This document shows positions 1-7,650 of a stretch of 8,146 nt of DNA, in pieces; positions within the stretch are counted from its first letter, which is position 1, and each line of letters begins with the position of its first letter. This DNA comes from an uncultured Clostridium sp. (GTDB lineage Bacteria; Bacillota; Clostridia; TANB77; CAG-508). The translations under genes were made by a program, and so were the position numbers. The stretch is from the NCBI GenBank assembly GCA_900556345.1, contig USOM01000031.1, forward strand, positions 1-8,146, in the 5' to 3' direction. The notes under the pieces were generated by a model, which made no database searches, was not told the DNA's origin, and saw only the letters and a program-made list of their open reading frames with translations.

Positions 1-1
1 A

Positions 2-241
2 TTAAAAATAATTAATCAAATATCAAAAGATAATGAAAAAAATTATAGTATTACAGAAAATTTATTTTTATCTAAAATTATAGAGTTGGGAAATATAAAT
101 TTAAAACCAACCAAGGAAGAAGAAAAATTTTATATTACAGTATATGATGAAGAAATTGAAGATAGTAAAATCGAATTAAAAGACATCGAAAAAAAGGATC
201 TAAAGATAAAATTAAATAAAAAAACAAAATTATTTATATAA
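2..241 (+). CDS. C-terminal end of an unrecognised protein (5' truncated by window edge)
   Basis: An open frame enters from the left edge in frame 2 and runs 79 codons to a TAA at 239-241. I do not recognise the family. The visible part is strongly charged: a segment reading SITENLFLSKIIELG is followed by an acidic stretch (VYDEEIEDSKIEL) and a Lys-rich end (KKDLKIKLNKKTKLFI). No membrane segment, signal or cysteine motif is visible. The stop lies 15 bases before the next start, and that gene's ribosome binding site (AGGGAGA, 241-247) begins at the last base of this stop codon. The two genes are therefore probably co-transcribed. The frame fits coding by its position and lack of stops, but codon use in such AT-rich DNA is weak evidence on its own. 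Confidence 0.65.
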   Translation, partial: LKIINQISKDNEKNYSITENLFLSKIIELGNINLKPTKEEEKFYITVYDEEIEDSKIELKDIEKKDLKIKLNKKTKLFI

Positions 242-256
242 GGGAGAAGATATTTT

Positions 257-1903
257 ATGAAAATTACATTTTTAGGAGCTGCAAAAACTGTTACAGGTTC
301 AAATTATTTAGTAGAAGCAGCAGGAAAAAAATTCTTAGTAGACTGTGGAATGTACCAAGGAGCAGCAGAAGACGAGTTTGATAATCAAGCACCATTTGAC
401 TTTAATGTAAATGAGATTGATTTTATGCTATTAACACACGCACATATTGACCATTCTGGAAGAATACCAAAACTATATAATGAAGGATATAGAAATCCAG
501 TATATGCACATAAAGCAACATGTGATTTATGTAGTTTAATGTTGCCAGACAGTGGACATATTCAAGAAATGGAAATTGAATGGAAAAATAGAAAAAGGGA
601 AAGAAGAGGAGAAAAGGCACTTCCTCCAATGTATACAGCAGAAGATGCAGCAAGATGTTTGGAAATTTTTAAAGAAGTAAATTATGGAGTTATCCTAGAA
701 ATAACACCAGAAATAAAAGTAAGATTTAATGATGCTGGACACATGCTAGGTTCAAGTATTATAGAAGTTTGGGTAGAAGAAGATGGAAAAATAACAAAGA
801 CTGTATTTTCTGGTGATATAGGAAATAATGATATACCATTACTTAATGAACCAACAATGATAAGTGAAACAGATTATCTTGTAATGGAATCTACTTATGG
901 AAATCGCCTTCATATAAGAAATGACGAAAAAGCAGAAATGTTCCTTAAGATTGTATCTGAAACCTTAAGCATAGGTGGAAATGTAGTAATACCATCATTC
1001 GCGGTAGGACGAACACAAGAAATTTTATATGAATTAAATAGAATAAAAGAAAATACTGAAGATGAGGAATTTATAAGAGAATATAAAACTCTTATGAAAA
1101 CACCTGTATATGTAGATAGCCCACTTGCTATTTCTGCAACAGAGGTTTTTAGAGAAAATATGGATTTATTTGATGATGAAACAAAAGCAGAAATTGAAAA
1201 AGGCGATAATCCACTAGAATTTCCTGGACTTCATTTTACAACAACTGCAGATGAATCAAGAGCATTAAACGAAAATATTATTCCATCAATTATAATATCA
1301 GCAAGTGGTATGTGTGATGTTGGTAGAATAAAACATCATTTAAAACATAATTTATGGAATCCTAAAAATACAATTCTTTTTGTAGGATACCAAGCACCAG
1401 GTACACTTGGATATAGCATAGTAAATGGAGCTAAAAAGGTAAAAATATTTGGAGAAGAAATTGCGGTAAATGCCAGAATTGAATATATAGAAGGATATTC
1501 AGGACACGCAGACCAAGAAGGACTTATGAATTTTGTATATTCATTTAATGGTCAAAAACCTAAACATATATTTTTAATACATGGTGAGGAAGATTCTGAG
1601 GAAGCCTTAAAAGAGAAATTAGTAGATGAGGCTAAAATTCCAGTTACAATACCAAGTTATGGAGAAACTTACGATGTTAAAGAAATGCCAGAATTGGTAT
1701 CAACTATTAAGACTCATAAACCTAAGACTATTAAGGCTGAAATTGTTCAAAGACTTTCTAGATTACAATCTCAAATTGATGATATGAAAGCTTCTGTTCA
1801 AGAAGATTTGGATAATAAGGACTTGAAAGATGAGGATATGTTTAGAATTAAAGAAAAGATGAAAGATTTAGAGCAGAGTATATTGAAAATTATAGAAGGG
1901 TAG
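257..1903 (+). CDS. Beta-CASP metallo-beta-lactamase-fold RNA hydrolase (CPSF73/YSH1-like)
   Basis: A predicted cytoplasmic zinc-dependent hydrolase of the beta-CASP group, whose members cleave or trim RNA. The metallo-beta-lactamase motifs are all present: D29 in VDCG, HAHIDH at 61-66, H162 in AGHMLGS and D187 in SGDIG. The beta-CASP insert carries motif A at E211 (ESTYGNR), then PSFAVGRTQE (246-255), a His-rich motif B region (H360, H361, H364) and motif C H417 in YSGHAD. An HGE motif follows at 442-444. The active site looks intact. At 548 residues it is longer than minimal bacterial relatives; the extra C-terminus (about 487-548) is Lys/Glu-rich and probably helical or coiled-coil. The start follows AGGGAGA at 241-247 by nine bases. 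Family assignment is firm; whether it acts as an endo- or exonuclease, and on which RNA, cannot be read from sequence. It is not a close match in layout to RNase J. Confidence 0.93.
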   Translation: MKITFLGAAKTVTGSNYLVEAAGKKFLVDCGMYQGAAEDEFDNQAPFDFNVNEIDFMLLTHAHIDHSGRIPKLYNEGYRNPVYAHKATCDLCSLMLPDSGHIQEMEIEWKNRKRERRGEKALPPMYTAEDAARCLEIFKEVNYGVILEITPEIKVRFNDAGHMLGSSIIEVWVEEDGKITKTVFSGDIGNNDIPLLNEPTMISETDYLVMESTYGNRLHIRNDEKAEMFLKIVSETLSIGGNVVIPSFAVGRTQEILYELNRIKENTEDEEFIREYKTLMKTPVYVDSPLAISATEVFRENMDLFDDETKAEIEKGDNPLEFPGLHFTTTADESRALNENIIPSIIISASGMCDVGRIKHHLKHNLWNPKNTILFVGYQAPGTLGYSIVNGAKKVKIFGEEIAVNARIEYIEGYSGHADQEGLMNFVYSFNGQKPKHIFLIHGEEDSEEALKEKLVDEAKIPVTIPSYGETYDVKEMPELVSTIKTHKPKTIKAEIVQRLSRLQSQIDDMKASVQEDLDNKDLKDEDMFRIKEKMKDLEQSILKIIEG

Positions 1904-1911
1904 GCGACTAC

Positions 1912-1992
1912 CGCTGGTGGGACCATTGGGGTCGGTTCTTTTTGGTCCCTAAATGGGACCAAAAAGAACCGACCCCAATGGTCCCACCAGCG
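1912..1992. repeat. 38-bp perfect inverted repeat, GC-rich, REPIN/MITE-like
   Basis: The arms 1912-1949 and 1955-1992 are perfect reverse complements over 38 bases, separated by the 5-base loop TAAAT. Each arm also contains its own smaller inverted pair: GGGACC at 1919-1924 with GGTCCC at 1944-1949, mirrored on the right. The element can therefore fold as one long hairpin or as two adjacent hairpins, the architecture of REPINs. Base composition is roughly 60% GC in a surrounding sequence near 30%, which suggests foreign or mobile origin. It begins eight bases after the stop of the upstream gene. A mini-hairpin, GTAG-GCGA-CTAC (1900-1911), abuts it and includes that stop codon. No T-run follows, so it is a poor intrinsic terminator. 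Mobile origin is inferred; no transposase is present here. Confidence 0.9.
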
Positions 1993-2029
1993 ACACAAGA
2001 TATTACCTAAAACGAAAGGATAAAATAAA

Positions 2030-3928
2030 ATGGAAAAATACTTAAATGAAGCAATAATAGGAAACAAAAATGTACTAGCAACATTTACAGGAAAAGGAGA
2101 ACTACAAAGACTATATTTCCCAGGAAGAAGCATAAGACAATATATAGACTTTAGTCATATTGGAGTAAAAATAAATGATTCAGATTTAATATATTTACAC
2201 GATGACATAAACAATATATACAAACAATATTACGATGTAGATACAAATATATTAAATACAGAAATTACAAATACCTATTTTGAATTAAAAATTTTACAAA
2301 CAGATTTTATACCTGTAAAAGAAAATGTATTAGTAAGAAGATACACATTAATAAATGAAAACTCAATAGATTTAAACATTAAATTTTTAATACATCAAGG
2401 AATATTATCAGATACAAATAATTTTGTAGGATGTACAGAAATCGATAATGGAATGGTACAATATGCACACGATTTTATGATATCAACATTTAGTAAAGAA
2501 CAAAAAACATTATCACATCAAATTCACGGAAGTTTTAATACCATAAAATCAGGTGAAATTTGGGATAAAGACTATATAGGAATGTCTAATGAATCCTCTG
2601 TTTCTTATGATATGGAAATAATAAAACCAGGAGAAAAAAAGCAAATTGATATATGTGTTTTATTAGAGCCTCAACCAAAAATTATGGCTGATTTTGAGGC
2701 AGAAATAGAAAGAATAAGAAGAATAGATTTTAATTCTGAATACACAAAAACAAAAGCATATTGGAGAAAATATGTAAAATCACACGATAAATTAAATATG
2801 AAAGAGCCTAAAAATAGCTATGAAGAAAAATTAGCAGATATATATTATAGAAGTATATTATTATTCCCATTGCTAACCAACTCGGAAACAGGAGGAATAA
2901 TAGCATCAGCTGAAATTGACGAAAACTTTACTAAATGTGGAAGATATGCATATACTTGGCCAAGAGATGCAGTATTTATTACAAGGGCAATGGATATATT
3001 AGGAATGAGTGCAGAAGTAGACAAATTTTATAAAGTATTTTGTAAGCAAACACAAAGCAAAAATGGAATGTGGGAACAAAGATTTTTCTCAGATGGAAAA
3101 TTAGCTCCTTGCTGGGGATACCAAGTTGATGAAACTGCAAGTGTAGTTTATGGAGTATATTCACACTACCAATATACAAAAGATGAAAAATTCCTAAAAG
3201 AAACCTTACAAATGTGTGAAAAAGCAGTGGATTTTCTAAAAAGATATGTAAAAGATATAATTGAAAAAACAAATAAATATCACGTGAGTTACGATTTATG
3301 GGAAATGTGTGAGGGAATACATTTATATTCACTTTCTTGTATATATGCATCATTTGAAGCAATGCTAAGAATATATAAAGCACTTGGAAAAAATGTATCT
3401 GATTTTGAAAACAATAGATTAAAAGACGAAAAAGTACAAAAATCAAAATTAGAAATTGAAAAGCTTTTAGTAGAAATAAAAAAATACATAAATGAAAATA
3501 TGTATGATGAAGAAAGAAAATCTTATGTAAGAAATCCAGAAGATAGAAAAATGGATATAAGTATAGTAGGTGCAGTTACACCATTTAATGTATTTACACC
3601 CAAAGAAAAAAATGTGCTAAATACAATAGAAAGAATAAACTTAAGTTTACGTACATATACAGGCGGATTCCAAAGATTTGAAGGAGACCATTATATGAAT
3701 GGTAACCCTTGGCCAATTGCTAATATGTGGATGACATTGTATTACTTAGAAAAAGGTGAAAAAACTAAAGCAAAAGAAACATTTGATTTTGTAGTAAAAA
3801 CTGTTAGTAAATTAAACTTTATTGGAGAACAAGTAGATAATAATACACTATCTGCAAATTGGGTAATAGGTCTTGGTTGGAGTCATGCTATGTTTATATT
3901 AGTATTAGAAAAAATGCTTAATGGGTAA
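2030..3928 (+). CDS. Glycoside hydrolase family 15 (glucoamylase-type) enzyme
   Basis: Predicted inverting exo-glucosidase removing glucose from alpha-linked glucans or oligosaccharides. At 632 residues it has the usual prokaryotic layout: an N-terminal beta-sandwich domain (about 1-250), then an (alpha/alpha)6 barrel (about 265-630). Barrel motifs are clear: YAYTWPRD (306-313), whose R312/D313 match the fungal glucoamylase substrate-binding Arg-Asp pair; QVDETAS (365-371); DLWEMCEG (422-429), with E425 at the general-acid position; GGFQRFEGDHY (545-555); NPWPIANMW (559-567); and GEQ (599-601), with E600 as the likely catalytic base. Both catalytic glutamates appear present. There is no signal peptide, so it probably works in the cytoplasm on storage or imported glucans. 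Specificity (glycogen, maltodextrin, dextran or trehalose) is not determinable here. The start follows AAAGGA at 2015-2020. Its stop overlaps the ribosome binding site of the next gene. Confidence 0.92.
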   Translation: MEKYLNEAIIGNKNVLATFTGKGELQRLYFPGRSIRQYIDFSHIGVKINDSDLIYLHDDINNIYKQYYDVDTNILNTEITNTYFELKILQTDFIPVKENVLVRRYTLINENSIDLNIKFLIHQGILSDTNNFVGCTEIDNGMVQYAHDFMISTFSKEQKTLSHQIHGSFNTIKSGEIWDKDYIGMSNESSVSYDMEIIKPGEKKQIDICVLLEPQPKIMADFEAEIERIRRIDFNSEYTKTKAYWRKYVKSHDKLNMKEPKNSYEEKLADIYYRSILLFPLLTNSETGGIIASAEIDENFTKCGRYAYTWPRDAVFITRAMDILGMSAEVDKFYKVFCKQTQSKNGMWEQRFFSDGKLAPCWGYQVDETASVVYGVYSHYQYTKDEKFLKETLQMCEKAVDFLKRYVKDIIEKTNKYHVSYDLWEMCEGIHLYSLSCIYASFEAMLRIYKALGKNVSDFENNRLKDEKVQKSKLEIEKLLVEIKKYINENMYDEERKSYVRNPEDRKMDISIVGAVTPFNVFTPKEKNVLNTIERINLSLRTYTGGFQRFEGDHYMNGNPWPIANMWMTLYYLEKGEKTKAKETFDFVVKTVSKLNFIGEQVDNNTLSANWVIGLGWSHAMFILVLEKMLNG

Positions 3929-3933
3929 GGAGG
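3927..3933 (+). promoter_or_regulatory. Ribosome binding site fixing the prepilin-like gene start
   Basis: AAGGAGG is a near-perfect Shine-Dalgarno sequence five bases before the ATG at 3939. It overlaps the GH15 stop codon (3926-3928), suggesting translational coupling. It rules out the in-frame ATG at 3921, which lies upstream of this site. Confidence 0.85.
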
Positions 3934-3938
3934 TAATT

Positions 3939-4442
3939 ATGCTAAAACAAAACAAAGGTATAACAATGATATCATTAGTTGTTACTGTAATAGTTCTAAT
4001 GATTTTAGCCTCAATTACAACTTATAGTGGAATTTCAACAGCTAAAGAATCTAGATATTATAATGCTGTTCATCAAATGAAAGTAATGCAATCAGAGGTA
4101 AATAGCTGGTATGAAAATCAAAAAGATGGTGACAAAACAGAGTGGAATAAAGGACTACTTTTATCATCTAGTGGAAAAGAAACACAATGTTTTACAGCGT
4201 ATAATTCAGCTAAAGATAATAATCTAAATGGTTCTGATATTGGAAAAATAGCGGATTTTAAGTATTTTAGCAAAGAAATTATAAAAAATGATTTAGATAT
4301 TGAAGGAATTGATTATGATTTTATGATAAATCTAACTACAAGATGCGTAATTTTAGTTGATGGAATAGAAAAAGATGAAAAAATATACTATTCTTTAGGA
4401 GAAATTAGTGGAGAACAGTATAATGTAGATTATACGGAATAA
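3939..4442 (+). CDS. Type IV prepilin-like protein (pseudopilin-type N-terminus)
   Basis: A 167-residue protein with a short positive leader (MLKQNKG) followed by a hydrophobic helix (about 8-28, ITMISLVVTVIVLMILASI). This is the class III prepilin signal, with predicted prepilin-peptidase cleavage after G7. The mature position 5, normally Glu, is Ser here. Loss of Glu5 is seen in minor pilins and is common in prepilin-like proteins of Clostridia. After the helix comes a charged region, then a soluble domain with only two cysteines (C84, C136) that could form a disulfide outside the membrane. A minor pilin, pseudopilin or surface-anchored protein is likely. No secretion ATPase, peptidase or other pilus gene is visible nearby, so its assembly partners must lie elsewhere, or it is an orphan. 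It follows GH15 by 10 bases and precedes uppP by 26, consistent with one transcript. Confidence 0.75.
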   Translation: MLKQNKGITMISLVVTVIVLMILASITTYSGISTAKESRYYNAVHQMKVMQSEVNSWYENQKDGDKTEWNKGLLLSSSGKETQCFTAYNSAKDNNLNGSDIGKIADFKYFSKEIIKNDLDIEGIDYDFMINLTTRCVILVDGIEKDEKIYYSLGEISGEQYNVDYTE

Positions 4443-4468
4443 AATGAAATAAAAAAGGAGTAGAAAAA

Positions 4469-5278
4469 ATGACAGATATAATACATGCATTAATTTTAGG
4501 TATAGTTCAAGGATTAACTGAATTTTTACCAGTGTCAAGTTCGGCACATTTAAACTTATTTCCATGGGTGTTTGGATGGGAAACGATATCAGATTCGTTT
4601 GATGTTGCACTTCACTTAGGAACACTTTTGGCAATAATATTATTCTTTTACAAAGATTGGATAAAATTAATAAAAGGTGGTTATAACCAAGTAGTTCACA
4701 AAAAAAGAACAACAGATGGAAGAATGTTTTGGTACATAGTTTTTGCAACAATTCCTGCAGGAATATTAAGTTTAATATTAGATAAAATATCAGAAAAAAT
4801 TATAGGTGATAACTTAAATGTAGAAATGCTTATAATTGCTATAACATTAATTGTAATGGGTATAATTTTATATGCTGTAGATAAAAATGCAAAATCAAAT
4901 GTAAAATATGAAAAAATAACTTTTAAACAATCTATGCTAATTGGTTTATCACAAGCTTTTGCTGCAGCTTTTCCAGGAGTTTCACGTTCTGGAATTACAA
5001 TGACAGTTGCAAGAGCCTTAAATATTGATAGAGAATCAGCTGCTAAATATTCATTTATGTTAGCTGCACCAATTACATTTGCAGCAGTTGTGTTTGATTT
5101 GACAAACTTTACTTTTGGATTGCCTTTCTTAGTTGGTGTAATTGCAAGTTTTATTGTTGGTGTTTTAATTATCAAGTTTTTGCTTGATTATTTGAAAAAA
5201 GGTAGCTTTAAGGTTTTTGCTATTTATAGAGTAATTATTGGAATAATTGTTATTGGATTGTTTTTTACAAGAATGTAG
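4469..5278 (+). CDS. uppP: Undecaprenyl-diphosphatase UppP (BacA)
   Basis: Integral membrane phosphatase that converts undecaprenyl diphosphate to undecaprenyl phosphate, the lipid carrier for peptidoglycan and other wall polymers. Overexpression of the family is known to give bacitracin resistance. The two family signatures are intact: the (E/Q)xxxE motif as Q14-GLT-E18, running into FLPVSSSAH (19-27), and PGVSRSG (169-175) containing the essential Arg (R173). Length (269 residues) is normal. Several hydrophobic segments are visible (about 45-60, 88-105, 118-137, 155-170, 195-212, 217-238, 250-267). The N-terminal Gln variant of the motif is normal for many Firmicutes. The start follows AAGGAG at 4455-4460 by eight bases. 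No terminator follows immediately; the first strong one is at 5424-5460, beyond an internal promoter. Confidence 0.96.
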   Translation: MTDIIHALILGIVQGLTEFLPVSSSAHLNLFPWVFGWETISDSFDVALHLGTLLAIILFFYKDWIKLIKGGYNQVVHKKRTTDGRMFWYIVFATIPAGILSLILDKISEKIIGDNLNVEMLIIAITLIVMGIILYAVDKNAKSNVKYEKITFKQSMLIGLSQAFAAAFPGVSRSGITMTVARALNIDRESAAKYSFMLAAPITFAAVVFDLTNFTFGLPFLVGVIASFIVGVLIIKFLLDYLKKGSFKVFAIYRVIIGIIVIGLFFTRM

Positions 5279-5297
5279 TTTGTCGAATTTTGTCAAA
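5279..5297 (+). promoter_or_regulatory. Tandem Spo0A-like boxes (pair 1)
   Basis: Two matches to the Spo0A box consensus TTTGTCRAA lie in direct orientation: TTTGTCGAA (5279-5287) and TTTGTCAAA (5289-5297). Their starts are exactly 10 bp apart, the spacing known for a Spo0A dimer on tandem boxes. They lie about 64-82 bp upstream of the predicted start from the promoter at 5327-5354, an activator-like position. The match is seen directly; binding by Spo0A is inferred. Confidence 0.55.
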
Positions 5298-5326
5298 CGA
5301 TTTTTGAAAAAGATTTGAAAAAAGTA

Positions 5327-5354
5327 TTGCAAAAATTTTTATTTTTAGTATAAT
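5327..5354 (+). promoter_or_regulatory. Sigma-A-type promoter for candidate small RNA
   Basis: A -35-like TTGCAA (5327-5332) and a perfect -10 TATAAT (5349-5354) are separated by 16 bp, predicting a start near 5361. No protein-coding frame starts downstream before the terminator at 5424-5460, so the transcript would be short and non-coding. Confidence 0.6.
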
Positions 5355-5360
5355 ATAAGT

Positions 5361-5460
5361 ATAAATTTTGAGTTCATCATTTAACCAAATTGATGTGAAA
5401 ATTAAAGGGTACAAAGTACCCAAAAAACCGGTATCTTGGTGGAAGATACCGGTTTTCTTT
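5361..5460 (+). ncRNA. Candidate small structured RNA, about 100 nt
   Basis: The stretch between the promoter at 5327-5354 and the intrinsic terminator contains no usable reading frame but three predicted hairpins. The first, around 5376-5396, has CATCA pairing with TGATG plus an inner 2-bp extension. The second is GGGTAC (5407-5412) with GTACCC (5416-5421) around an AAA loop. The third is the terminator, whose 14-bp stem has the G-rich loop GGTGG. It does not match any riboswitch or small RNA class I can recall (T-box, c-di-GMP, preQ1, fluoride, ZTP, 6S). It could instead be an attenuated leader, but the next gene, groES, has its own promoter beyond the terminator. Pairs of Spo0A-like boxes flank it on both sides. 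Existence as an RNA is inferred from the promoter and terminator only. Confidence 0.45.
5424..5460 (+). terminator. Strong intrinsic terminator between uppP and groES
   Basis: A perfect 14-bp stem (5424-5437 with 5443-5456, AAAACCGGTATCTT against its complement) with loop GGTGG, ending in TTTTCTTT. The complementary A-run on the left makes it potentially bidirectional. It would end both the candidate small RNA and readthrough from uppP. A weaker 7-bp hairpin (5460-5466 with 5472-5478) follows directly. Confidence 0.85.
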
Positions 5461-5499
5461 AATGGAAAAAATCCATTATACAACAAAAATCCCAAAACC

Positions 5500-5518
5500 T
5501 TTGTCAAATCTTGTCGAT
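5500..5518 (+). promoter_or_regulatory. Tandem Spo0A-like boxes (pair 2)
   Basis: A perfect consensus box TTTGTCAAA (5500-5508) is followed 10 bp later by a degenerate one, CTTGTCGAT (5510-5518, 7 of 9 matches), in the same orientation. The pair lies about 66-84 bp upstream of the predicted groESL transcription start, almost the same placement as pair 1 before its promoter. Function is inferred. Confidence 0.4.
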
Positions 5519-5532
5519 GAAAAATAAAAATT

Positions 5533-5564
5533 TTTTAGCAAATACCTATTGACATTTGCTAAAA
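5533..5564. promoter_or_regulatory. Inverted repeat over the groESL -35 (CIRCE-like second operator candidate)
   Basis: TTTTAGCAAAT (5533-5543) and ATTTGCTAAAA (5554-5564) form a perfect 11-bp inverted repeat with a 10-base spacer that contains most of the -35 TTGACA. The half-sites share TTAGCA/TGCTAA with the CIRCE element just downstream but differ in the inner three bases and in spacer length (10 instead of 9). A protein bound here would cover the -35. Confidence 0.6.
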
Positions 5565-5577
5565 TAAGGTATATATT
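5549..5577 (+). promoter_or_regulatory. groESL promoter
   Basis: Perfect -35 TTGACA (5549-5554), 17-bp spacer, -10 TATATT (5572-5577), predicting a start near 5584 inside the left arm of CIRCE. This is the standard vegetative-sigma, repressor-controlled layout of Firmicute groESL operons. Confidence 0.85.
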
Positions 5578-5578
5578 A

Positions 5579-5605
5579 TTAGCAGTCTAAAAGAAAGAGT
5601 GCTAA
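5579..5605. promoter_or_regulatory. CIRCE element (HrcA operator)
   Basis: TTAGCAGTC (5579-5587), a 9-base spacer and GAGTGCTAA (5597-5605) match the CIRCE consensus TTAGCACTC-N9-GAGTGCTAA with one change in the left arm (C to G at position 7). It lies between the -10 and the groES ribosome binding site. HrcA is known to bind this element and repress heat-shock genes; hrcA itself is not in the window. Confidence 0.93.
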
Positions 5606-5625
5606 AAAAGAAAGGAAGGATATAT

Positions 5626-5907
5626 ATGATAAAACCATTAGGTGATAGAGTATTAATCAAAATGAAAGAAGCAGAAGAAACAACAAAAAGTGGAATAATT
5701 CTAACAACAGGAAGTAAAGAAAAACCACAAATAGCAGAAGTTGTAGAAGTTGGACCAGGAGAAAAAGTAGACGGAAAAATACAAGAAATGTATGTAAAAA
5801 AAGGTGACAATGTATATGTAAGCAAATATGCAGGAACAGAAGTAAAATATGAAGGTCAAGACTACATAATAGTAAAACAAGACGACATATTAGCAATAGT
5901 TGATTAA
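5626..5907 (+). CDS. groES: Co-chaperonin GroES (10 kDa)
   Basis: Forms the heptameric lid of the GroEL folding chamber in the cytoplasm. The 93-residue protein has the family start IKPLGDRVLIK, a mobile-loop region (about 16-32, containing KSGIILTTGS), the conserved VGPGEK at 42-47 and the C-terminal strand YIIVKQDDILAIVD (80-93). The length is normal. The ATG at 5626 follows AGGAAGGA (5613-5620) and gives the standard N-terminus. An in-frame GTG at 5599 lies inside CIRCE and has no ribosome binding site, so I rejected it. Transcription is expected from the promoter at 5549-5577 under HrcA control, and continues into groEL 58 bases downstream. Confidence 0.97.
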   Translation: MIKPLGDRVLIKMKEAEETTKSGIILTTGSKEKPQIAEVVEVGPGEKVDGKIQEMYVKKGDNVYVSKYAGTEVKYEGQDYIIVKQDDILAIVD

Positions 5908-5912
5908 TAAAA

Positions 5913-5939
5913 AGGTTTATAGGTAGCCTATAAAAACCT
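5913..5939 (+). other. Intergenic hairpin between groES and groEL
   Basis: TTTATAGG (5916-5923) pairs perfectly with CCTATAAA (5927-5934) around a TAG loop; after a 2-base AA bulge, AGG (5913-5915) pairs with CCT (5937-5939). No T-run follows, so it is not a normal terminator. It could mark an mRNA processing site or stabilise one cistron; this is inference. Confidence 0.55.
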
Positions 5940-5941
5940 AA

Positions 5942-7603
<1,662 letters not shown>

Positions 7604-7607
7604 AAAT

Positions 7608-7650
7608 AAAAAATAAACAACTTGCCTAAAAAGCAAATTGTTTATTTTTT
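7608..7650. terminator. Bidirectional terminator after groEL
   Basis: An 18-position stem (7608-7625 with 7633-7650) has a single C-A mismatch and a 7-base loop, and the right arm ends in TTTATTTTTTT. The left arm is equally A-rich, so it also gives a T-run on the minus strand. It ends groEL and the convergent minus-strand gene, whose stop codon (7650-7652) overlaps the stem's end. Confidence 0.88.

Noticed and set aside
1912..1992. The long inverted repeat as an intrinsic terminator
   Set aside because: No T-run follows the right arm on either strand, the stem is far longer than normal terminators, and the downstream gene has no clear promoter of its own.
3921..3938. Upstream ATG for the prepilin-like gene
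   Set aside because: The perfect AAGGAGG lies downstream of it and five bases before the ATG at 3939, which gives a typical short class III leader.
5098..5106. Single reverse-oriented Spo0A-like box in uppP (another at 7037-7045 in groEL)
   Set aside because: Single, within coding sequence and unpaired; expected by chance in AT-rich DNA.
4696..5175. Long minus-strand open frame inside uppP
   Set aside because: It is fully antisense to a clear uppP gene, has no ribosome binding site that I can support and no recognisable domain; other antisense frames were dismissed likewise.
5361..5460. Known riboswitch or T-box leader
   Set aside because: No conserved core of a class I know is visible, and the terminator is followed by a separate groESL promoter rather than a gene start.
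5599..5625. Upstream GTG start giving a nine-residue longer GroES
   Set aside because: It lies within CIRCE, has no ribosome binding site, and the ATG at 5626 has one and gives the conserved N-terminus.
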